Positions 1 through 9,340 are shown, counted from the first letter of the stretch. The stretch: DNA of 38,805 bases from Chloroflexota bacterium (GCA_022820025.1 JAJEGF010000074.1:1-38805), one strand, 5' to 3'. Notes: generated by a model from the sequence alone, not told the origin. Translations and numbers: made by a program.

Positions 1-301
1 GCCTATCCCGACCTGCCCAACCCCACACCCATCGCCCCCGCTCCATCGCTGTCGTCCACCCCAATCTATCCATCACCAGCGAATCCCAAACCACCTGCCC
101 TGGAATCGCTCCACAAGCCAATGCCGCCGCACCGCCCGAAACGCCCGCTCCACCCCCGCCCACCGAACCACCCCCCCCCCGCTCCACCAACCCCGGGCTA
201 GGCAAAGCTCTCCCTCTGGCCGCACCTCCTTGGCCGGTCGTACGGCATTCCCTGCGCCGCACGAACGATTCACTTGATTCGCGAAACGCGACCAGTGATT
301 C
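1..301. other. Left-edge stretch with no supportable gene
   Basis: About 300 bases lie between the window edge and the stop codon of the minus-strand oxidoreductase. The plus strand is rich in C and contains a run of ten C at 171-180. Open frames exist on both strands, but they translate to low-complexity Arg/Gly/Pro/Trp-rich peptides with no family resemblance. The minus strand has an AAGGAGGTG near 226-234, but no ATG or GTG follows at a useful distance. I see no RNA gene and no convincing terminator. Confidence 0.5.
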
Positions 302-1321
302 CTAGAACTCGTTCCGAACCTTCACCGCGTGCCCCGTCCGCAGCGACTCCCACGCCGCCAGCCCCGTCGACACCACCCGCGCTCCTTCGCGCACTCCCAC
401 CCACGGTTTTGTGCCGTGCAGCACACAATCCGCCATGTGGCGCAGCATCACGATCATCTCGCCCGCGTGGCCGCTGTGCGGCGGCAACTCCGTCACGTAG
501 GCCCGTTGCGGCAGGTCGCCGTCGGCGTCCAGCGTCTTCACGTTGTCCTGGATCGTGCCCTTGGTGCCATACACCGTCAGGCCGTTCGCGGGTTCGCCGT
601 GCGGATGCACCATCCCCAGCAAATTCGCCACCCGGCCGACCTTGCCGCTCGCAAACCGCACGTTGATGAAAAAGCAATCCTCCTGCGGGTAGTCCGGCGC
701 CACCCCGCTGCGCAGACCCACGCAGTGCACCTCCTCAATGTCGCCCATGAACCAGCGCAACAGGTCGATCGGGTGACACGCCCCGCCCAGGATCAGATCC
801 TGCGGCATTGCCGTACGCCACGGCGTCGATCGATAGACCGGCCGCAAGTCGTGAACGTAATGCGCCTCCGCCATGAACAGCTCGCCGATCTCCCCCGCGT
901 CGCAGGCCCGTTTCGCGTCCATGAAGTCCAGCCGCCCCCGCAGCGACTGCGTTACCAGCAGCGTCAGCCCCGTGCGATCCACCGCCTCCACGACCTGCTC
1001 CACCTCCGCCATCGAATACACCATCGACTTCGTCACCATCACGTGCTTCCCGGCCTCCAGCGCCTTCAGGATCTGCGCGCAGTGCAGCGGCCCGGGGGTA
1101 TAGATCCCGATGATGTCCAGGTCATCCCGAGCAACGAGCGCGTCATAGTCCGGCGTCGTCCACTCGACCGCGTACGCACCTGCCATCGACGCCATCAACG
1201 CGGCATTCGTGTCGCACACCGCCGTCACCCGCACCGGCAGGTCCGCGAACTCCGGCCGGTTCGCCTGCAGCAACGTCCGCCCATGTCCAAGCCCCGCTAA
1301 CCCCAACCTAAGCATGCGCAT
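302..1321 (-). CDS. Gfo/Idh/MocA family oxidoreductase
   Basis: A 339-aa cytoplasmic NAD(P)-dependent oxidoreductase of the Gfo/Idh/MocA type; family members oxidise or reduce sugars, inositols and related polyols. The N-terminus LGLAGLGHGRTLL carries the Rossmann glycine motif, followed by the usual AVCDTN turn after strand two. The segment GKHVMVTKSM (about residues 92-101) corresponds to the family's catalytic-lysine E-K-P region, here T-K-S. GGACHPIDLLRWFMGD (about 179-194) supplies the conserved His-containing helix of the C-terminal domain. Length is typical. The start ATG lies inside the end of the upstream acetyltransferase gene, a 14-nt overlap that implies translational coupling. 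A second in-frame ATG follows two codons later. The substrate cannot be read from the sequence. Confidence 0.9.
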   Translation of the reverse strand: MRMLRLGLAGLGHGRTLLQANRPEFADLPVRVTAVCDTNAALMASMAGAYAVEWTTPDYDALVARDDLDIIGIYTPGPLHCAQILKALEAGKHVMVTKSMVYSMAEVEQVVEAVDRTGLTLLVTQSLRGRLDFMDAKRACDAGEIGELFMAEAHYVHDLRPVYRSTPWRTAMPQDLILGGACHPIDLLRWFMGDIEEVHCVGLRSGVAPDYPQEDCFFINVRFASGKVGRVANLLGMVHPHGEPANGLTVYGTKGTIQDNVKTLDADGDLPQRAYVTELPPHSGHAGEMIVMLRHMADCVLHGTKPWVGVREGARVVSTGLAAWESLRTGHAVKVRNEF

Positions 1322-1904
1322 GTCCCTGCGTCTCCAGTTCGCTCATGATCGCGGCCCACCGCTCCGGCATATCGCTTCGGCCCATCACCGGCTCGTATCC
1401 CATCGAGAGGTACAGGTGAATCGCCGGCAACCGCCAGTCATCCGTCAGCAATTGCACAGTCTCGCAGCCTTGCTCCACCAGGTAGCGCGACACCGCCGTG
1501 CACGTCGCCCGACCCAACCCGCGGCCCTGGTGGTCCGGATGCGTCGCCACGTAATCCAGCACCCCCTCCCGCCACGGCTCGCCCGGCCTACCCGTCACGG
1601 GATTGGTCTCGGTGGCCGATGTCCTCGAAGCAAACGTCACCGCCACGATCGCTCCCCGGTACTCCACCAGCGCCGACCCTGCCCGCCGGTCCGCATCCGC
1701 CAGCGTCTCCACCACCCGGTCCACCCCACAGTTTCTGAACCCCACGGCCTGCAAAGTCTCCGCCAGCGTCACTCCGTCACCCTTGCGATACCCCCGAACC
1801 AGATACCCCGCCGGCACGGCCACGTCCGGCATCCCCCGAACGCCCGCCGCCCCAACCACCATGCACAATTGCTTCTGAGGCAACGCTCTACGCTCGTCGT
1901 TCAC
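1308..1904 (-). CDS. GNAT family N-acetyltransferase
   Basis: A 198-aa protein of the GCN5-related N-acetyltransferase superfamily, which moves an acetyl group from acetyl-CoA to an amine. The acetyl-CoA loop is VATHPDHQGRGLGRATCTAV (about 123-142), with the Q-x-x-G-x-G signature. The C-terminal AIHLYLSMGYEPV (about 166-178) matches the GNAT motif-B strand and helix. The start is GTG at 1904, chosen because a clear GGAGGT lies 6 nt upstream. It heads a two-gene minus-strand unit with the Gfo/Idh/MocA gene, overlapping it by 14 nt. The intergenic region above it is shared with the divergent membrane-protein gene and contains the repeated leader element. The acceptor substrate is unknown. Confidence 0.88.
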   Translation of the reverse strand: MNDERRALPQKQLCMVVGAAGVRGMPDVAVPAGYLVRGYRKGDGVTLAETLQAVGFRNCGVDRVVETLADADRRAGSALVEYRGAIVAVTFASRTSATETNPVTGRPGEPWREGVLDYVATHPDHQGRGLGRATCTAVSRYLVEQGCETVQLLTDDWRLPAIHLYLSMGYEPVMGRSDMPERWAAIMSELETQGHAHA

Positions 1905-1980
1905 GGCGTGACCTCCGCGAGCTCCGGCCGCGTGCCTGCAACCTCGAGCCGTCCCTGGTGCTTGCCTGTAGTGCTCTATG

Positions 1981-2240
1981 AGTGTACACTAGGGGCCCTG
2001 ATGTCGCAACCCGAGCCCCCAATGCCCTTGCCGCAGTTGCCGTCCCGTGTCGCTGTCCCCGCGCCCGGCGACCACGTGGTCTGGCTCCCGTGCCCAGTGC
2101 CGATCACTCCGCGGCCCTGCCTGGGCCTTGCAAACCCCGTCCGACGCCACGCCCTGGCCCGTCCCCAATCCCGCCGAACTGCGGCCCAAAGCGCCCCGCC
2201 GCAACCGAAGAGTTTTTTGGAAAAAACTCTTACGCGCGCA
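1981..2240 (+). repeat. Long leader repeat, copy 1 (AGTGTACACT to AT-rich inverted repeat)
   Basis: This 260-bp block starts with the perfect 10-bp palindrome AGTGTACACT (1981-1990). It ends with an AT-rich inverted repeat and ACGCGCGCA. A second copy lies on the minus strand at 35720-35967 in the same orientation relative to its downstream gene. Both ends are near-identical, and the interior is diverged but alignable and C-rich. The palindrome-to-inverted-repeat distance differs by 12 nt between copies, and the indels I can place near the 5' end are 3 nt each, which hints at a coding history. One frame gives a Pro-rich peptide from ATG 2000 that ends at 2300 and contains KSFLEKTLTRA. Role inferred: cis-regulatory leader, leader ORF, or dispersed repeat. 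Confidence 0.7.
2208..2231 (+). promoter_or_regulatory. AT-rich perfect inverted repeat in leader copy 1
   Basis: Arms AAGAGTTTTTT and AAAAAACTCTT are exact reverse complements separated by GG. They sit in a strongly GC-rich setting and are repeated at 35729-35752. As RNA this would be an 11-bp stem with a 2-nt loop; as DNA it could be a protein-binding site. No gene ends just upstream on this strand, so an ordinary terminator is less natural than a leader element or operator. Confidence 0.6.
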
Positions 2241-2331
2241 ACCCGCCCCCGCCCGCCACCCCGGTTCCCCGCCACCTGCCACCCGAATGCGGCAAGCTGA
2301 TCCCCCCGCCCGCACCACCCGGCGAAGCTCA

Positions 2332-3837
2332 GTGACCCAGCCGGACCCGCCGCCGCCCCAGCCGCCCATCATCCTCTCGCGCCGCGACGTGGCCCGAGCC
2401 GCCGTCATCACCATGTTTGCCGGCCTCGTTTACCTCCTGTCATCCGGCGCCCACGCCTACAGCGTCGACGAAATCACCAACTACGCCTCGGCCCGCGCCC
2501 TCGTCGAAACCGGGAGCCCTGACCTCGGCGGCGACCAACCGATTCCCCGCGAGCAACTGCTCACCCTCGCGCATCCCACAGCCGACCGATTGACTGGCCG
2601 CTACGGCCTGCTTTCATGGGCGGCCATCACGCCCGCCTACCTCGTCGCCAGGTGGATCGGTTCAGAGCCACCCTCGCCGTCCCCCGCGTTTCCGCAGCCG
2701 AGTGTCGTCCGGCCGTTGGCCGTCTTGCTCTACGGTCCTGTAGTCGCGGCCACCCTTGTGGGCGCGACCTACCTGCTCGGCCGAAACCTCAGCCTGCGCC
2801 CCCGTTACGCCTTGGCCGCCGCGCTGCTACTGGCCTTTGCCAGTCCGCTCTGGGTCTATGCAACAGGTCTGGCAAACATCCCGCTGGCCGCGCTCTTGGC
2901 GATACTCACTCTGCTCGCCATTTCGCCCAATGTTCCAGGCGCCCGCCGTTGGGCCATTGCCGGTGCGTTGGCCGGATTGACCGTCGTCGTCCGTCCGGAG
3001 TTGATTGCGTTCGCTATGGTTGTCGGCACAGTGAGCCTGCTCACCTGGCGGGCCGGCTGGCGAACCGGCCTGACGTGCTCAGGCACATTTGCTGCTTCGT
3101 CGGCGGCAATCGTTCTTCCAGGTGTGGGCCTCTGGAATCTCTACCGGACAGGAGAATTCTTCGACGTCGGCTACCGAACGGCCTCAATCCTATGGCAGAC
3201 CGACCGCGCGTATATCGGCGTATTCGGCGTGCTGGCCAGTCCGAGTTTCGGCTTGATGGTCTTCATGCCCGTGGCGGCGATCGGCCTTTGGGGGCTCCTC
3301 CGAATGGCGGGAAGCCGACCAATCTGGGTGGCCATGCTCGCGCTTGTCGTAGTAGCGACCATAGGCTACGGATCGTTTCGGGACTGGCACGGCGGGGTGT
3401 CGTGGGGTCCTCGGTATCTAACCGCCGTCACGCCATTCCTTGCGCTTGGTGTGGGCGCGCTTCTCCAGGCGCGCATGACTACGTGGCTGATGCGGCTGAC
3501 CACCGCCGGACTGGCCGCGTGGTCGCTGGGTCTGTCCGTGCTCGGCGTGCTCTTTGACTACCAGCGAGGCTGGCAAAACTTGTGGGAGCACGGCGCGCGC
3601 CCGGAACAGGTGCTCTGGAATCCTCACTTCTCGCTCATCGGTGCTCACCTGCGCCTGGCCCGACATTGGCAGGACGGCCTGATTGGACCTGACCTCTATC
3701 TATTCCAACGCTTTGGCCCTTGGGCCTTCGTGCTCCTAACCTTCGGCATGCTTTTTGTGATCGGTGTCGCCCTCGTCGTGCGGGCGCACAGTTCTGGGTG
3801 CGATCACGACTCGCTGCCTACTGCCAGACGCTGGTAG
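2332..3837 (+). CDS. GT-C-type polytopic membrane protein (putative glycosyltransferase)
   Basis: A 501-aa integral membrane protein with roughly ten hydrophobic segments. After the first membrane helix comes AYSVDEITNY with acidic residues D46 and E47, the position where GT-C enzymes place their catalytic acidic motif in the first extracytoplasmic loop. WGPRYLTAVTPF (about 358-369) resembles the W-G-P-R-Y segment common in lipid-linked-sugar mannosyltransferase-like proteins. GT-C enzymes use polyprenyl-phosphate sugars outside the membrane. The start is taken as GTG 2332, because upstream codons translate the repeated leader and are Pro/Arg-rich. The Shine-Dalgarno sequence (GAAG) is weak. 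It is divergent from the GNAT gene and convergent with the next gene. Donor and acceptor are unknown. Confidence 0.65.
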   Translation: MTQPDPPPPQPPIILSRRDVARAAVITMFAGLVYLLSSGAHAYSVDEITNYASARALVETGSPDLGGDQPIPREQLLTLAHPTADRLTGRYGLLSWAAITPAYLVARWIGSEPPSPSPAFPQPSVVRPLAVLLYGPVVAATLVGATYLLGRNLSLRPRYALAAALLLAFASPLWVYATGLANIPLAALLAILTLLAISPNVPGARRWAIAGALAGLTVVVRPELIAFAMVVGTVSLLTWRAGWRTGLTCSGTFAASSAAIVLPGVGLWNLYRTGEFFDVGYRTASILWQTDRAYIGVFGVLASPSFGLMVFMPVAAIGLWGLLRMAGSRPIWVAMLALVVVATIGYGSFRDWHGGVSWGPRYLTAVTPFLALGVGALLQARMTTWLMRLTTAGLAAWSLGLSVLGVLFDYQRGWQNLWEHGARPEQVLWNPHFSLIGAHLRLARHWQDGLIGPDLYLFQRFGPWAFVLLTFGMLFVIGVALVVRAHSSGCDHDSLPTARRW

Positions 3838-3889
3838 CACTGGTACCCGCGTCTCGGCCGCATTCAAGCGTTCTTGCATTTGATTCGAC

Positions 3890-6751
3890 TTAGCGAGCGA
3901 TCATCGCGTCAAGCGAACCTTCATAGGCGTCATACGTCCACTCGCCGCTTGCGGTCAGCGAGAATTGCACGACGGGGATTAGTGCGACCTCGCGGTTACG
4001 ATTGAGCAGGCGCACGGCAAGCACCCAGTCACCCTGGCCAAACTCCCGATCCACGTGCTCAATGGGCGCGTACGCGGAACCATCCCAGATCGTCAATGTT
4101 GCCGTCCGAGGATCGAACCGGTACAGATAAAAATACTCGTGAACATCGGTTTCACGCACGGGCTGAAGGCGCCCGATGAACCAGCGCGCTGACGGGCGTG
4201 CACGGCGGTCAGCGCGAGATTCGCCCGGCAGCCGCCAACGCGATGCATCAACTGACATCACGACCCAATCCTGTCCGGTCCAACGCTCGGAGGCACGGTC
4301 GATAAACGTCGCAGTAAAGCCAATGTGCCCGTCGACCTCATGCACATCGGAAAGCTGGACGCTGAAGTGTTGTGGTGGTGGCTCGACAGTCTGCGGAATC
4401 CGTCCGTCGGGCGCATACGCGGCAACGCTGTCATTCCACCAAATCGGCCGGCGAGCCGTGGCCACAAATGCCGACGGTGCCACGTGAGCCGAAGTGACTA
4501 TGAGGTCAGGTTCTCGATTGCCAAGCTCCTCAATGCGAAGGTTGGACAGGACGTGTAGAACCGACGTATCCACCTCGCCATAGAGACTGGACTGTGGCAG
4601 AACCGCAGCGGCTCGTAAGGCGTCCCGCGGGTCCATGTCCGAGCCCAAGTAGACTGTAGATTCTGCCGGAATCGAACTTCGAAGAGCCTCGTAGGATTGA
4701 GGCGAGGGTGAGACGTCGAGTTCCTTGAACGCAGGCCGGATCCGGTACAAGGTGTCGCCCCCATCGCGGATGATCAACTCGAAGAGTTCAGGATCCAGTA
4801 ACCATCGCACCGCATGATCCGGCAATTCGCTTAACCAGCTCTCCGTTGTGTGCACATAGCTGATACCGAGCGCACGGATCGCGTCAGGCTCGAGGGACCG
4901 TATGGCGTCCTTATATTCGGGTCCGGTCCCGACGATGATGTGCAGGAAATCCGCAAAGCCAGACGCATTTGGCCGGCCAGTCGCAACTGTCATCGCGCTG
5001 GGATGGGGAGAGAGCACCCGCGCATCAGGCGGCGTGTGCTCGCGGATGAACTTCGCCACAACGTCGGACCTAAAGGGTCTGACGGCGTGTCGACCCAGGA
5101 ACCATTCGTGAAACTCCCGCGGTCCTGGCGACATATTGGAGAATTGCGGACCGCGCTCGAGGGCAAGGCCCAGGGCTTGCGTCGGTGCCGCAACAGTCGG
5201 CCAGGTCACGAGGACAATGAGACCAAGCGCCGCAATGTAGCGATGTCGCCTCTGAAGCGCCGCGAGGCGGAACGCCGAGGCGATGAGTAACGCCACGAGC
5301 GCGAAGTTACGAGCGTTCCCGTCCATTCGGGAAACGTCTGCCGGAAAGGGTTCATAGCGCAGCACCAATGCGGCCGCGAGAAACAAACCACTTCCTGCAG
5401 CCAACATCCGAACCAAGGGGCTTCGCCAGGCGAACAAAAGGGCCAAAATGGCGACCACGAATGGTCCGACACCGAGTACGCCGACACCGCCGGATTGACG
5501 AGTCAACGTGCCCAGTGGCCGTCGGCTGCCGGGATCGTCGATCAATTGCAGCGTCATGGCGGCGTCCGATGAGCCGGCCAGGAAGCCCGTTACAAACCCG
5601 CCGCTTGCTGCAAGAAGCACGATGGTTAGTGCCGGCCCAGCGGCAGCGGCAAGGAATTCAGGCCGTAGCTTGCTGTGAATGCTGTGCGCTTGTGCTTTCC
5701 CCGGATCGGTCCGCTTTCGGTGTTGTCCAGTGAAGGCGCCCAGAAAGCGCGCCAGTTCATATGTGATCCACAACGAAAGCCCGATCAGAGCGACAGCTTC
5801 ATCGACCAATCCAACGAAGCCAAGAAGAGCCGAGAGTGTGAAGGTTGATCTCCACGACCTACCGCCGCCAGCGGCGACACGCTCCAGCACCGTGAACGCC
5901 AGCGCGTACGCAAGTGGAAATGACGGCCTCCAGATGTTCGGTGGAGCCGCATCGAAGTTTGTATTTAGCGGCAACTCAAATGACGGGGAATACACCTCAA
6001 CTAACGCAGTACGAAACCCTGTTCCGGGGACTCCCGTCGGCACGGGAATATGTAAGATGTTTGGCGGGTTCGGTGAGCCAAATAATGTCCACCCACCCGC
6101 TGTCAGGAGAAGTGGGCTTAGCGTTATGGTTGCTGCCCATCCCCCGTGCTTATAAATGCAGGCCACGGCAACCAGCGCGAGGCTTGTCCAGATAAATGCG
6201 CCCAGTAGCTCGTTAACGAATGCCAGATCAGGGCCTTCCGGCGGGGTCAACAACCCAATCAGCATGTCAATCCCGTAGTGATAGGGCGCAGGCTGCCCAG
6301 GGTTCCAGGGCAGGACGGGCGGAAAGCCGCCGGCGCGAATGGACGCAGCGAGTCCATGGTGTATCTCGTCATCGGCAATTGACAGGAGTTGGCGTCCGGC
6401 CAACGCAAGCCAAAAGATCGACAAGGCCGTGGCAACGAAAATCGCTGCGGTAGACGGCGGCACGTGCAACGCCGAACGTGTGCGCCACGCCAATACGGCC
6501 CCGACGCCCACGATTACGATCCATGCAGCGACGCCGCCCGCCAAGCCGGGCGTTAGGAACATGGCGAAGTTCGCGATAAGGCCCCAGAGCGCCAAGCCCA
6601 CGGCCAAGCCCTGGGCAAGCGCCAAGAAGCTGTCGTTCTGTCGCAGCAGCACGCGCGAAACCACGAAGCCAATGAGTGCAAGGGCAAGCAGCTCGAAAGC
6701 GAGAATCAGGAGTCCTGGGACGACCGAAGGATTGATGGTCAGGCCGCTCAT
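3890..6751 (-). CDS. Very large polytopic membrane protein, GT-C/DUF2298-like
   Basis: A 953-aa protein. Residues 1-540 or so contain many membrane helices. The first large loop carries ADDEIHHGLAASIRAGGFPP (D127, D128, E129, H131, H132), followed by WNPGQPAPYHYG. This resembles the acidic motif and Tyr-rich segment of DUF2298 and related GT-C proteins. The second half (about 545-953) is soluble, including an ALGISYVHTTESW stretch of the kind found after the helices of YfhO-like membrane proteins, then a beta-rich C-terminus I do not recognise. A role as glycosyltransferase in surface polysaccharide or glycoprotein synthesis is inferred. Its ATG overlaps the stop of the upstream membrane-protein gene (ATGA), so the two are co-translated. 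Confidence 0.65.
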   Translation of the reverse strand: MSGLTINPSVVPGLLILAFELLALALIGFVVSRVLLRQNDSFLALAQGLAVGLALWGLIANFAMFLTPGLAGGVAAWIVIVGVGAVLAWRTRSALHVPPSTAAIFVATALSIFWLALAGRQLLSIADDEIHHGLAASIRAGGFPPVLPWNPGQPAPYHYGIDMLIGLLTPPEGPDLAFVNELLGAFIWTSLALVAVACIYKHGGWAATITLSPLLLTAGGWTLFGSPNPPNILHIPVPTGVPGTGFRTALVEVYSPSFELPLNTNFDAAPPNIWRPSFPLAYALAFTVLERVAAGGGRSWRSTFTLSALLGFVGLVDEAVALIGLSLWITYELARFLGAFTGQHRKRTDPGKAQAHSIHSKLRPEFLAAAAGPALTIVLLAASGGFVTGFLAGSSDAAMTLQLIDDPGSRRPLGTLTRQSGGVGVLGVGPFVVAILALLFAWRSPLVRMLAAGSGLFLAAALVLRYEPFPADVSRMDGNARNFALVALLIASAFRLAALQRRHRYIAALGLIVLVTWPTVAAPTQALGLALERGPQFSNMSPGPREFHEWFLGRHAVRPFRSDVVAKFIREHTPPDARVLSPHPSAMTVATGRPNASGFADFLHIIVGTGPEYKDAIRSLEPDAIRALGISYVHTTESWLSELPDHAVRWLLDPELFELIIRDGGDTLYRIRPAFKELDVSPSPQSYEALRSSIPAESTVYLGSDMDPRDALRAAAVLPQSSLYGEVDTSVLHVLSNLRIEELGNREPDLIVTSAHVAPSAFVATARRPIWWNDSVAAYAPDGRIPQTVEPPPQHFSVQLSDVHEVDGHIGFTATFIDRASERWTGQDWVVMSVDASRWRLPGESRADRRARPSARWFIGRLQPVRETDVHEYFYLYRFDPRTATLTIWDGSAYAPIEHVDREFGQGDWVLAVRLLNRNREVALIPVVQFSLTASGEWTYDAYEGSLDAMIAR

Positions 6752-8976
6752 GTTCTAGTCAACGTGTTCGAAGATGTACGGAGGCGTCGTTCCGAAGATG
6801 CCGGCCTCGCGGGCGCAGCTGCCAGCAAAGCGGCCAAACCAGCTGCCGCGGCGGCTCCAGTCAGCGTCTGATAGGCCGCGCCGTCGGAAACGCTGTGGTT
6901 GTCAAAGGGCTCATACCAGGCGAATAGCGCCCTGCGAAAATCGGTAAACGACCAATCGATGGGTGGAAGATCGATAGGATTCCGCCACAGCTCTGGCGCA
7001 TTTACGTAAATGCTGGCTGAGAGCAGACTGCCGCTCCGGTTGCCGTGATGGAACTCCTCGGGCGTGGCAAGAATGTAAAGGGATCCTGCGGCCAGGTATA
7101 CAGCCGCCGCGATCCCGAGGGCCTGGCTGGTACGAAATGCCATTTCGCCACGCTTCCACGCGAATCCAGCCACGGCCGTGACTCCAACCGCTGCCACCAC
7201 TGCAACTATGGGCATCGGATAGGCGACGTGTCGTACAAACTCCTGGGGAGCGTCGGGCCTGAGCCGGACCATGTACACGCTGATGCCAAGTTTCACAATA
7301 ATGTTGGCTATGGCGGCAGCCGGAAGAACAATGTATGCCCACCGACGGCGTGCCAGATTAATGGAGCCGATTAGGAATAGGAAGAGAATGGCTGCCATAA
7401 GGAGGGGAAAACGTACGTCATCCAGCAAAACCAGGCGCGACACCCTAGGCCAGGTTACGTCCCCGACAATGCCCGTGTTCGAAACAAGGTTCTCAAAGGA
7501 AAAGTCTTGGCCGGCAACGGGCCACGGACGCCCAAGGCGTACCAAGCTAAAGACGACCAAGGGAAGGATGAGAACTGCACTGGTCGCGATTCCGGCGCCC
7601 GTCCATCGCGATGGCGTCGCGGCAAAGGCGGCTAGTAGAAGGAGCCCGGCGTAGAGCGGTCCTTCGGGTCGCGTAACTGCGAGCGCGGCTGCCACACCGC
7701 CGAGCGCCAGAATCGAGTGACGTGGCTCGACAGTGCGTAGAACATGCATGAAGCTCCACACGGCGGCGGCCAGCAAAGCGATGAAGACTGGATCGGGTTC
7801 AGCGGAACCCAGACTGTAGATTTGGACTGGAGGCAGCACCGTTGCGATGACCGCAATCGCGAAGGACGCCGAGCGGCTCGCCTTCGCTGCCAGTGCTGCC
7901 CGATAGATCAGCCATGGGAGTAGGACATTCGCGATGAACATAGGAGCAAGAGCGGCTGGAAACGTTCGTCCGAAGAAAGCAAAGGATCCGAGCAGGAGAA
8001 GCGGCAGTCCGGGAAGGCTTGCCCGGTTCTCCCAGATTGGATAGTCCCCGCCACTCGCAATCGCATCGGCAGTTGCCCAGAATTGGCCTAGGTCGTCAAT
8101 GGTGATCTCGGAATACGAGGCGGCTTGAAAGCCACCTACGAGCAACAATGCAAGCGTGGCGATTCCCGGAGCAAAGCCAGCAAGGATGCGTCGAAACCGC
8201 TCGATGAGACTCAATTCGACAGGCAAGTTCTCGCTTCGCCAGAGGAGGAACATTGCCAGCATCAGCCACCCGGCGACAAAAAAAGCAAGCGATTGGGCGC
8301 TGGCGGATGTCGCGAGTTCGTGTCGCGGGGCAGCCGGAAGAGTTGTAATCAAGGCCGTAATCCACGCCGCCCCGGTCGGGAGCACACGGAGTCCGATTCC
8401 AGTTCGCAGCCGAGTTGCTGGCAACGGCGAGACCCGCATCAGGCTGATCACGACGGCAGCTCCCACCAGCCAGCCTGGCAATGCCCACTGCAGGCCAAGC
8501 GGCCCACCGGCAATGGCCACGTGGAGCAGCGCGGCGCATCCAACGCCGGCGGCCCCGCCGTACGCGGCGTCCATCGCCAAGTCAATGCCTGTCGCGTGTC
8601 GGTATGCCGCGGCTTGGGCAAGCACCAGCGCTGACAGCAATACCCACCCAAGGGCGCTGATCTGGGTTGTGAAGTGAGCCAACGTGGGACTGGTGTGCGT
8701 TGCGACGGTGAAGAGTAGAAAGGGGAGGATTGAAAGGAGGCTTGCTGCTGCACCTGAAAAAAGACGGTCGCGCCTGGAGTGCCAGGAGACGCCGATCGGA
8801 ATCGCAGCAAGCACGGCGCCAGCGATAAGCGCCTCAGCACTAGGGAGCGCCCGTCCGACTGGACCGCCCACAAAAACGAGCCCGGTGTACCCTGCGACCG
8901 CTGAACTCAGCGCAGCAAGAGCCAATTTGGCGATTCTTGCGGGGCTCGGGGGCTGAACGGCCAATGCCCTCAGCAT
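6748..8976 (-). CDS. Polytopic membrane protein, putative GT-C glycosyltransferase
   Basis: A 742-aa protein with hydrophobic segments throughout, more than fifteen by eye. A conserved-looking acidic motif EITIDDLGQFW (D294, D295) follows a run of N-terminal helices and is followed by YPIWENRASLPGLPLLLLGS. This arrangement is typical of dolichyl-phosphate-mannose-mannosyltransferase-like GT-C proteins, although the extra N-terminal membrane region of about 280 residues is unusual. The start is ATG 8976, with a GGGA-type ribosome site about 6 nt upstream; the earlier in-frame start at 9039 would add 21 non-hydrophobic residues. Its stop overlaps the next gene's ATG. The pair reads away from the plus-strand sulfatase. 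Substrate unknown; a sugar transferase role is inferred. Confidence 0.65.
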   Translation of the reverse strand: MLRALAVQPPSPARIAKLALAALSSAVAGYTGLVFVGGPVGRALPSAEALIAGAVLAAIPIGVSWHSRRDRLFSGAAASLLSILPFLLFTVATHTSPTLAHFTTQISALGWVLLSALVLAQAAAYRHATGIDLAMDAAYGGAAGVGCAALLHVAIAGGPLGLQWALPGWLVGAAVVISLMRVSPLPATRLRTGIGLRVLPTGAAWITALITTLPAAPRHELATSASAQSLAFFVAGWLMLAMFLLWRSENLPVELSLIERFRRILAGFAPGIATLALLLVGGFQAASYSEITIDDLGQFWATADAIASGGDYPIWENRASLPGLPLLLLGSFAFFGRTFPAALAPMFIANVLLPWLIYRAALAAKASRSASFAIAVIATVLPPVQIYSLGSAEPDPVFIALLAAAVWSFMHVLRTVEPRHSILALGGVAAALAVTRPEGPLYAGLLLLAAFAATPSRWTGAGIATSAVLILPLVVFSLVRLGRPWPVAGQDFSFENLVSNTGIVGDVTWPRVSRLVLLDDVRFPLLMAAILFLFLIGSINLARRRWAYIVLPAAAIANIIVKLGISVYMVRLRPDAPQEFVRHVAYPMPIVAVVAAVGVTAVAGFAWKRGEMAFRTSQALGIAAAVYLAAGSLYILATPEEFHHGNRSGSLLSASIYVNAPELWRNPIDLPPIDWSFTDFRRALFAWYEPFDNHSVSDGAAYQTLTGAAAAAGLAALLAAAPARPASSERRLRTSSNTLTRT

Positions 8977-9340
8977 TGATTCCCGTCTAGTCAACGCGAA
9001 GTTCGAACACAGCACCATGCCGCAGGCGCGAAATGGCAAAGATGGCTAACAGTCGCCCTCCACCCCTGTGTCATTGCCGATCCGGATTCCGATCCGCCTT
9101 GATTTGCAAGAAACCTGCCTCGACGCGAAGACACGCTGGACGAACGATCCCGGCCGCGACGTCTGTATTCCGACACGATCAGCCTCTTGACCTCTCCGGC
9201 TCTTTCGACTTGGCGCGCTTCTCGGTGTGCGATGGTAGCGCCAAGAAACAGCCGGAATCGTGGTCTCGCAAGCCGATGCAGATGGGTTTCCGTGACTTCG
9301 GCGATTGTGAGTTGCAGCCGCACCCGGAAAGAAGCGAAGA
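8977..9340. other. Divergent intergenic region between membrane-protein pair and sulfatase
   Basis: About 360 bases with no gene I can support. It must hold the promoters of the minus-strand membrane-protein pair and of the plus-strand sulfatase. A TTGACC occurs on the plus strand near 9186, but I find no convincing -10 partner. A 103-codon frame reads through much of it (9033-9344), but it has no recognisable content. Confidence 0.5.

Noticed and set aside
171..180. Ten-C tract as a phase-variation switch
   Set aside because: It lies in no supportable gene and the surrounding DNA is C-rich anyway.
329..1300. Long plus-strand frame (323 codons) opposite the oxidoreductase
   Set aside because: It is His/Arg/Pro-rich and lies antisense to a gene with clear family motifs; such frames are common opposite GC-rich genes.
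2047..2331. N-terminal extension of the first GT-C protein
   Set aside because: These codons translate the repeated leader, are Pro/Arg-rich and have no membrane or family character; GTG 2332 is a better start.
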